Assembly (NCBI GenBank): GCA_035688305.1
Contig: DASSNC010000120.1
Coordinates: 1 to 10,816, forward strand
DNA from: 66-474 sp035688305
GTDB taxonomy: Bacteria; Pseudomonadota; Gammaproteobacteria; Xanthomonadales; Rhodanobacteraceae
DNA length: 10,816 bases
Reading direction: 5' to 3'
In this document: one piece after another, positions 5,878-10,816 of the stretch
Layout of the letters: the number at the start of each line of letters is the position of its first letter
Numbering within the stretch: position 1 is the stretch's first letter
The notes under the pieces: model-generated
Seen by the model: the letters and a program-made list of their open reading frames with translations, nothing else
The model's database searches: none
Told to the model about the DNA's origin: nothing
Translations under genes and position numbers: made by a program

Positions 5878-7152
5878 GTGGAAATCCGACCGATCCTTGC
5901 GACATTGCGCCGGCACAAGTTGACTGCGGTGCTGTTGACCCTGCAGGTTGCGCTCACCTTCGCGATCGTGTGCAACGTCGCGTTCATGATCGTGCAACGC
6001 GTGCAGCGGATTTCGCTGCCCACCGGCATCGCCGAGAGCGAGCTGTCGGTGATCCACAGCCGGTTCATAGGTAATTACGGCAGTTCGTGGGTGAAACAAC
6101 ACAAGGCCGATCTGGAGCAGGCCGATTGGGCGCAGCATCAAGTCGACCTGGCGGCGCTACGCGCGATACCCGGCGTCAAATCCGCGGCTGCAGTGCGCTT
6201 TGCGCTGCCCTTGAACAAGAACGAATCCTCGTACGGCACCTGCCCGAGCAAACAGGCGCTGGATCGGGCCATGCAGGCCATGTCGATGCACGGGTCGGGC
6301 TGCATCGAGCCCAGTGTCTACGACGGCTCGCCCGGCCTGATCGCGACCCTGGGCCTGCACCTGGTCGCAGGCCGCGACTTTCGCCCCGGTGAATACGTGC
6401 TGGGACAGAAGGACCCGCCGGTCGCGATCATCAGCCGTGCGCTGGCGCAGCATTTGTTTCCGGGTCAGAACGCGCTTGGCAAGGAACTCTACGTCGGCAA
6501 GCGCATCATCCGCGTGGTCGGCATCGTGGGCACCTTGTTGGCGCCCAACCTGCACGGTGCCGGCAGGGACTACGACACCATGATCTGGCCGCAGTTGCCG
6601 GAAAGTACCGGTGTGTTCTACGTGCTGCGCAGTGCGCCGCAGGAGCGCGCGCGAGTCCTGCAAGATGCAAGGGCGACGCTGCTCAAACTCGGCCCCAGCC
6701 GCTTTATCAATCCGAAGTACGTACAGACGTACACCCAGATCCGCGCGCAATACTTCCAGCGCGATACCACCATGATCGGGCTGCTGCTCGCATCCGCGTT
6801 GGGTTTGCTGTTCGTCACCGCGTTGGGCATCACCGGACTTGCAAATTTCTGGGTGGGCCAGCGCACCCGCAGCATCGGCATCCGCCGCGCGATCGGCGCC
6901 ACGCGCGGCGACATCCTGCGTTACTTCCAGACCGAGAACTTCCTGATCGTGACGGTTGGCGTGGTGCTGGGTGTGCTGCTTGCGCTCGGCCTGAACTTGC
7001 TGCTGATGACACACTACGAATTGCCGCGCCTGCCGCTGTGGTACCTGCCGGTTGGTGCGGCGGTGCTGTGGCTGCTCGGACAACTCTCGGTGCTGGCGCC
7101 GGCGCTGCGCGCCGCCAACGTGCCGCCGGTGGTGGCAACGCGGAGCGTGTGA
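5878..7152 (+). CDS. ABC transporter permease, type B (MacB/FtsX-like), pair 3
   Basis: Predicted 424-aa inner-membrane permease. GTG 5878 is chosen because it gives MEIRPILATLRRHK, aligned with the other two type B proteins, and has AGGAAA at 5867-5872 about five bases upstream; there is no ATG nearby, and extension upstream would run through the repeat into the preceding gene. Order: TM1 about 17-40, periplasmic domain about 41-295 with LGLHLVAGRDF, LFPGQNALGKEL and IRVVGIVGTL motifs, TM2 about 298-324, cytoplasmic RSIGIRRAIGATRGDIL loop (331-347), TM3 about 354-377, TM4 about 388-410, ending PPVVATRSV. It is about 20 residues longer than its paralogues; the extra length is in the periplasmic domain and includes C122 and C142, a possible disulfide loop. 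It is the last permease of the array and is followed by the two-component genes after 87 bases. Confidence 0.88.
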   Translation: MEIRPILATLRRHKLTAVLLTLQVALTFAIVCNVAFMIVQRVQRISLPTGIAESELSVIHSRFIGNYGSSWVKQHKADLEQADWAQHQVDLAALRAIPGVKSAAAVRFALPLNKNESSYGTCPSKQALDRAMQAMSMHGSGCIEPSVYDGSPGLIATLGLHLVAGRDFRPGEYVLGQKDPPVAIISRALAQHLFPGQNALGKELYVGKRIIRVVGIVGTLLAPNLHGAGRDYDTMIWPQLPESTGVFYVLRSAPQERARVLQDARATLLKLGPSRFINPKYVQTYTQIRAQYFQRDTTMIGLLLASALGLLFVTALGITGLANFWVGQRTRSIGIRRAIGATRGDILRYFQTENFLIVTVGVVLGVLLALGLNLLLMTHYELPRLPLWYLPVGAAVLWLLGQLSVLAPALRAANVPPVVATRSV

Positions 7153-7167
7153 TGGTTGTATGGATAT

Positions 7168-7187
7168 CCCCTTGGCAAGCGAAGGGG
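7168..7187. repeat. Small hairpin between last permease and response regulator
   Basis: CCCCTT (7168-7173) pairs with AAGGGG (7182-7187) around an 8-base loop. There is no downstream T-tract, so termination is not supported, and the 87-base gap (7153-7239) could allow read-through from the permeases into the regulator. I see no convincing sigma-70 promoter in the gap; TTGGCA (7172-7177) resembles a -35 box but lacks a -10 at the right distance. Confidence 0.4.
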
Positions 7188-7239
7188 CAAGACACCCCGT
7201 GGTAGCCTCGCAAACGATTTTCCGACAAGACCAAACCGC

Positions 7240-8574
7240 ATGCGTACCGTACTGATCATCGACGACCAATCCGCCGTGCGCGAGGCGCTGTCGCTGCTGC
7301 TTTCCATCCATGACATCCGGCCGCTCGCAGCGAGCATGCCCGAGGAGGGTTTGGCGTTGCTGGCGCGTGGCAACGTCGACCTCGTGATCGCCGACATGAA
7401 CTTCAGCGCCGACACCACCTCGGGCGAGGAGGGCGTGGCGCTGTTCCACGCGATCCGCGAGCGGCATCCGGATCTGCCGGTGATCCTGCTGACTGGTTGG
7501 ACGCATCTTGAAACCGCGGTGCAATTGGTGAAAGCCGGCGCGGCCGATTACCTGTCCAAGCCGTGGGATGACGCCAAGCTGCTGGCGACGGTCGAAAACC
7601 TGCTGGAGCTGTCCGAAAATGCGCGCGCGGCCGGGAGCTCGCGGGTGTCGCGCCGCCGCCGCCGCGAGGCGCTCGAAGCCAGTTACGACCTGCGCGGCAT
7701 CGTGTTTGCTTCCGACGACATGCTGCGGGTGCTCGAGCTGGCCTGCCAGGTTGCGCGTGCCGAGGTGCCGGTCCTCATCACCGGTCCGAATGGCGCGGGC
7801 AAGGAACGCATCGCGGAAATTTTGCATGCCAATTCGGCGGTGCGCGACAAGCCGCTGGTGACAGTCAATTGCGGCGCGCTGCCGAGCGAGTTGATCGAAG
7901 CCGAATTGTTCGGCGCCGAGGCCGGTGCCTACACCGGCGCGACCCGCGCGCGCGAAGGCCGCTTCGAGGCGGCCGACGGTGGCACCTTGTTCCTTGATGA
8001 AATCGGCAACCTGCCACCGGCGGGGCAAATGAAATTGCTGCGCGTGCTGGAGTCGGGCGAGTTCGAGCGGCTGGGGTCCACGCGTACGCGCAAGGTCAAG
8101 GTGCGCGTGATCAGCGCGACCAATGCCGACCTCGCCGCGTTGATCCGCGACGGCAAGTTCCGCGAGGATTTGTTCTACCGCCTCAACACGATCGAAATCG
8201 CATTGCCGCCGCTGGCTGAGCGCAGCGAGGACATCCTGCCGCTGGCGGAGCATTTCCTTGATGATGGCGCGGTGCTGTCGGACGATGCGCGCGACGCACT
8301 TGCAGCGTACCCGTGGCCGGGCAACGTGCGGGAACTCAAGAACACCATCGAACGCGCGAAGTTGCTGTGTGGTCGTGAGGACATCAGCGTTGCGCATCTT
8401 GGCCTGCCGGTTGCGCCGCCCGGTGCAACGCGCAGCCTGGACGACCCGCCGCGCGAGGCCGTGGAGGAAGCGCTGCGCAAGGCCGGTGGCGTGATCAGCC
8501 AGGCGGCGCGTGCGCTCGGGCTTTCACGCCAGGCTTTGTATCGGCGCATGCAGCGCTACGGCATTTCCGAGTAA
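7240..8574 (+). CDS. Sigma-54-dependent response regulator, NtrC family
   Basis: A 444-aa cytoplasmic transcription activator. The receiver domain (about 2-125) has acidic D8/D9, phospho-acceptor D52 (VIADMNF), T85 (LLTGW) and K107 (SKPW). The AAA+ domain (about 152-385) has Walker A GPNGAGKE (182-189), GAYTGA (229-234, the sigma-54 contact loop, normally GAFTGA), Walker B TLFLDEIGNL (249-258), sensor I SATNAD (292-297), arginine-finger region FREDLFYRLN (308-317) and sensor II GNVREL (361-366). A Fis-type helix-turn-helix (about 404-444) contains SQAARALGLSRQALYRRMQR. Length is normal for the family. ATG 7240 places the receiver at the usual position; the frame is open from 7156 but the extra residues resemble nothing, and no strong ribosome site is visible. 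Phosphorylated by the kinase encoded next, it would oligomerise and hydrolyse ATP to open sigma-54 promoters. Control of the permease operon is inferred from position only. The Walker A sequence is atypical, since GESGTGKE is usual. Confidence 0.95.
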   Translation: MRTVLIIDDQSAVREALSLLLSIHDIRPLAASMPEEGLALLARGNVDLVIADMNFSADTTSGEEGVALFHAIRERHPDLPVILLTGWTHLETAVQLVKAGAADYLSKPWDDAKLLATVENLLELSENARAAGSSRVSRRRRREALEASYDLRGIVFASDDMLRVLELACQVARAEVPVLITGPNGAGKERIAEILHANSAVRDKPLVTVNCGALPSELIEAELFGAEAGAYTGATRAREGRFEAADGGTLFLDEIGNLPPAGQMKLLRVLESGEFERLGSTRTRKVKVRVISATNADLAALIRDGKFREDLFYRLNTIEIALPPLAERSEDILPLAEHFLDDGAVLSDDARDALAAYPWPGNVRELKNTIERAKLLCGREDISVAHLGLPVAPPGATRSLDDPPREAVEEALRKAGGVISQAARALGLSRQALYRRMQRYGISE

Positions 8575-8584
8575 CGTGGCGCGC

Positions 8585-9934
8585 ATGCGCTACTCCTCGC
8601 TCGAAGGCAAACTCGCGCTGCTGCTGATCGGCGCGGCGGTGCTCGGCGCCGCGCTGGCGGCGGTGGTGACCGCGTGGACGGGCAGCGCCTGGCTCGGGGC
8701 CGTGTTGGCCATCGTGGTGTGGCTGGTGCCGTTGGCGTGGGCCGCACATGCGGCGATGCAACCGGTGCGGCGACTGCTGCGCGCGTTGTCCGGCAGTGTC
8801 GCCAGCTATCGCGATGGCGACTTCAGCATCTCGCTGCGCACGCGCCGCCGCGACGAGCTGGGGGCCTTGATCGAAGCGCACAACGAGTTGGGGCACGCCT
8901 TGCGCGAACAGCGCCAGAACCTCGCCCAGCGCGAATTGATGCTCGACACGGTGGTGCAGCATTCCCCGACCGCTCTGATCCTGACCGATGCCGGCGACCA
9001 CGTCGTGTACGCCAATCTGGCCGCGCGGCACTTGTTCAACGATGGCAAGAGCCCGACCGGCATGCTCTTCGAGGATCTGCTTGCGAGTTGTCCCGAGCCG
9101 ATGCGGCAGGCGCTCAGTGCCAGCGAGGACAGCCTGTTCGGCGTCGAGATGGGTAGTGACGAGGAATACTTCCACCTGTCGCGGCGCGACTTCCGGCTGC
9201 AGGGACGGCCGCACCAGTTGTACCTGGTGCAACGAATGACGCGCGAATTGTCGCGCCAGGAAGTGGCGGTGTGGAAGCGCGTGATCCGGGTGATCAGCCA
9301 CGAGCTCAACAACTCGCTGGCGCCGATTTCCTCGCTGGCGCATTCGGGGGCCGAACTGGCGCGGCGCAATGACCTGACCCGGCTGCCCAAGGTGTTCGAA
9401 GGCATCGGTGAACGCGTCCGGCATTTGCATGCCTTCACGGCAGGTTACGCAAGTTTTGCGAAATTGCCGCAGCCCAATCCCGCCCCGGTCGAGTGGGCGG
9501 CCTTTCTGGATGCGTTGAAGTTGCATTGCGAGTTCCGGCTGACCGGCGAGGTGCCGGCCGATCCGGGACGCTTCGACGCCACCCAGATCGAACAGGTGCT
9601 GATCAATCTGGTCAAGAACGCGCATGAATCCGGTGGCGATGCGGGCGAGGTGACGTTGGCGATCACGCGCGGCCAGCACAACTGGCGCATTGAGGTGGCC
9701 GATCGTGGTCCCGGCATGAGCGATACCGTGCTGGCGCAGGCCCTGCTGCCGTTTTATTCGACCAAGCGTTCGGGTACCGGCCTCGGCCTCGCCCTGGCCC
9801 GCGAGATCGTCGAAGCCCACGGCGGGCGCATCGTGCTGGCCAACCGCGAGGGCGGTGGCTTGCGGGTCACGGTGTCGCTGCCCGTGGTACCGCTGCAGCG
9901 GCCGGCGCCGCAAGGGGATGCGCAGCAGGACTAG
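8585..9934 (+). CDS. Sensor histidine kinase, NtrY-like, short-loop two-TM sensor
   Basis: A 449-aa inner-membrane kinase. Two hydrophobic helices (about 9-31 and 35-57) are separated by only a few residues (WTGSAW), so there is almost no periplasmic sensor. A HAMP-like segment follows (about 58-112), then a PAS-like region (about 117-215; SPTALILTDAGDHVVYANLAA). The dimerisation/phospho-acceptor helix has VISHELNNSLAPISSL with H239. The ATPase domain has the N box QVLINLVKNAHESG (337-350), G1 DRGPGM (373-378), F-box-like FYSTK (390-394) and G2 GTGLGLAL (397-404), all apparently intact. It starts 10 bases after the regulator stop; GTG 8576 in the same frame would add three residues and cannot be excluded. 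The cognate partner is the NtrC-type regulator just upstream. The two-helix layout suggests sensing within the membrane or through a partner such as the neighbouring permeases, which is inference. Confidence 0.94.
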   Translation: MRYSSLEGKLALLLIGAAVLGAALAAVVTAWTGSAWLGAVLAIVVWLVPLAWAAHAAMQPVRRLLRALSGSVASYRDGDFSISLRTRRRDELGALIEAHNELGHALREQRQNLAQRELMLDTVVQHSPTALILTDAGDHVVYANLAARHLFNDGKSPTGMLFEDLLASCPEPMRQALSASEDSLFGVEMGSDEEYFHLSRRDFRLQGRPHQLYLVQRMTRELSRQEVAVWKRVIRVISHELNNSLAPISSLAHSGAELARRNDLTRLPKVFEGIGERVRHLHAFTAGYASFAKLPQPNPAPVEWAAFLDALKLHCEFRLTGEVPADPGRFDATQIEQVLINLVKNAHESGGDAGEVTLAITRGQHNWRIEVADRGPGMSDTVLAQALLPFYSTKRSGTGLGLALAREIVEAHGGRIVLANREGGGLRVTVSLPVVPLQRPAPQGDAQQD

Positions 9935-10098
9935 GGGCCTGGGTGGCAGAAGCCTTCCGGGCTGCAAAGGCGCCTGCGCGGTCCATATTTCCGCCGATTC
10001 TTCACCCATGGAACCACCATGGGCCTGCGAATCGTCGAAAAGCTGTCCTCACGCAGTCGCTTTTTCGCCGCGAAAGTTTCTACCGCCCAGGCCCCTGG
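9931..10098. repeat. Long-range inverted repeat bracketing the kinase-qmcA gap
   Basis: AGGGGCCTGGG (9933-9943) is perfectly inverted at 10086-10096 (CCCAGGCCCCT). With two G-T wobbles the pairing extends to 16 positions (9931-9946 with 10083-10098). The left arm includes the kinase stop codon (TAG 9932-9934) and the right arm ends one base before the TATACT box. Between the arms is a second, short inverted repeat, CCCATGG (10005-10011) and CCATGGG (10017-10023). This could be the ends of a small non-autonomous element or a large fold in the 3' untranslated region; the sequence does not decide between these. Apart from these arms, the hairpin and the promoter signal, I see nothing in the 200-base gap. 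Confidence 0.55.
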
Positions 10099-10105
10099 CT
10101 ATACT
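10077..10105 (+). promoter_or_regulatory. Possible sigma-70 promoter upstream of qmcA
   Basis: TATACT at 10100-10105 is a good -10 box (5 of 6 to TATAAT). At 17-base spacing the -35 position is TTTCTA (10077-10082), a weak match with 3 of 6 to TTGACA. Transcription would begin around 10112, leaving a leader of about 24 bases before ATG 10136. Its location just upstream of the gene and after a change of function supports a separate transcription unit for qmcA. Confidence 0.45.
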
Positions 10106-10135
10106 TCGCCGAGCCTCGGATCAGGAAACCTGTAG

Positions 10136-10816
10136 ATGGAAATCATTGTTGCCGTCATCGTCGTCATTGTGGCGATCATCGTGCTGGCGAAGTTGGTGCG
10201 AATCGTGCCGCAGGGCTACGAGTGGACGGTGGAACGCTTCGGCAAATACACCCGCACCTTGCAACCGGGCCTGCATTTCCTGATGCCCTTCATCTATGCG
10301 ATCGGTCGCAAGATGAACATGATGGAGCAGGTGCTGGCGGTACCCTCGCAGGACGTGATCACCAAGGACAACGCGGTGGTGCGGGTCGATGGCGTGGTCT
10401 TCTACCAGGTACTGGACGCCGCCAAGTCGGCGTATGAAGTTGCCAACCTCGAACAGGCGTCGCTGGCACTGGTGATGACCAACATCCGCACCGTGCTGGG
10501 GTCGATGGATCTGGACGAGTCCCTGAGCAAGCGCGACGAGATCAACGCGCGCCTGCTGAAGGTCGTGGATGAGGCGACCCATCCTTGGGGCGTCAAGGTC
10601 AATCGCATCGAGATCAAGGACATCAGCCCGCCCAAGGATCTCGTGGATGCGATGGCGCGGCAGATGAAGGCCGAGCGCGAGAAGCGAGCCAACATCCTCG
10701 AGGCCGAAGGCTTCCGCCAGGCGGCGATCCTGAAGGCCGAGGGCGAGAAGCAGTCGGTGATCCTCTCCGCCGAAGGCGAGAAGGAAGCGGCCTTCCGCCA
10801 GGCCGAAGCGCGCGAA
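10136..10816 (+). CDS. qmcA: QmcA/stomatin-like SPFH (band 7) membrane protein, 5' part
   Basis: The frame is open from ATG 10136 to the last base, giving 227 residues with no stop; the E. coli protein is about 305 aa, so roughly the last quarter is missing. Residues 2-20 are one N-terminal membrane helix. The SPFH domain follows (about 22-180), with hallmark sequences VPQGYEWTVERFGKYT, LQPGLHFLMPF, MMEQVLAVPSQDVITKDNA, MTNIRTVLGSMDLDE and WGVKVNRIEIKDI, all recalled as close to E. coli QmcA (YbbK). From about 178 an Ala/Glu/Lys-rich coiled coil begins, with an 11-residue periodicity (AEGFRQAAILK, AEGEKQSVILS, AEGEKEAAFRQ). AGGAAA at 10123-10128 lies seven bases before the ATG. Family members form oligomeric membrane scaffolds, and an NfeD-type partner is often encoded next to them; that region is beyond the window. 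No functional link to the permease array is evident. Confidence 0.95.
   Translation, partial: MEIIVAVIVVIVAIIVLAKLVRIVPQGYEWTVERFGKYTRTLQPGLHFLMPFIYAIGRKMNMMEQVLAVPSQDVITKDNAVVRVDGVVFYQVLDAAKSAYEVANLEQASLALVMTNIRTVLGSMDLDESLSKRDEINARLLKVVDEATHPWGVKVNRIEIKDISPPKDLVDAMARQMKAEREKRANILEAEGFRQAAILKAEGEKQSVILSAEGEKEAAFRQAEARE

Noticed and set aside
7173..7188. Possible sigma-54 promoter (TGGCA followed by GGGGC) before the response regulator
   Set aside because: The GG and GC elements are 11 bases apart instead of the required 10, and the -12 part lacks TTGC.
6157..8397. Antisense open frame of 746 codons across the third type B gene and the response regulator
   Set aside because: It lies opposite two well-supported genes in high-GC DNA, where the antisense frame is often open. 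Its composition (rich in R, H, Q, A) shows no domain, and it runs across an intergenic gap without any gene-like feature.
8495..10009. Antisense open frame of 504 codons opposite the histidine kinase
   Set aside because: Same cause: codon-position GC bias of the kinase gene. The kinase frame has all its catalytic boxes in order; the antisense protein has none.
10019..10135. 38-codon frame ending just before the qmcA start
   Set aside because: No ribosome site, no recognisable protein character, and it overlaps the likely -10 box of qmcA. The touching stop and start are probably chance.
1..10816. CRISPR array, tRNA or rRNA genes, transposase or phage genes
   Set aside because: I saw no regular direct repeats with spacers, no cloverleaf or rRNA motifs, and every long supported frame is accounted for by permease, regulator, kinase or SPFH genes.

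Overview
The window is high-GC bacterial chromosomal DNA. Three things suggest a gammaproteobacterium of the Xanthomonadales/Lysobacterales type (Rhodanobacteraceae or Xanthomonadaceae): strong E. coli QmcA-like identity in the last gene, a GTAG-headed REP doublet, and several kinds of dispersed GC-rich palindromic repeats. That placement is inferred from general character, not from a marker gene. All real genes are on the + strand.

Positions 1-7152 hold a tandem array of MacB/FtsX-type (type VII) ABC transporter permeases of two alternating kinds. Type A proteins start with a YYLDLALRS motif and end in LQLKTL or PQLKSV; they are the 3' end at 1-126 and the genes at 1751-3064 and 4424-5749. 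Type B proteins start with a PILAxLxxHK motif and end in PPVVATRSV; they are at 274-1488, 3155-4372 and 5878-7152. The order A-B-A-B-A-B means three A/B pairs. No ATPase or membrane-fusion protein gene is present, so these must lie outside the window, probably upstream, or elsewhere. Every junction between consecutive permease genes carries a palindromic repeat of some kind: a ~95-bp double hairpin (twice), a nested CGTCATTCC-type palindrome, a GTAG REP doublet and a short GC-rich hairpin.

Positions 7240-9934 encode a two-component system in the same direction: an NtrC-family sigma-54-dependent response regulator (REC-AAA+-Fis HTH), then a histidine kinase with two transmembrane helices and almost no periplasmic loop, HAMP, PAS, HisKA and HATPase regions. 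The simplest reading is that this pair senses envelope stress or transporter state and controls the permease operon from a sigma-54 promoter outside the window. This resembles Bce-type transporter/kinase modules in logic but is built from different families.

Positions 9935-10135 are a ~200-bp gap with a long inverted repeat and a plausible sigma-70 -10 box. From 10136 to the window end is the 5' part of a QmcA/stomatin-like SPFH membrane protein gene, probably a separate transcription unit.
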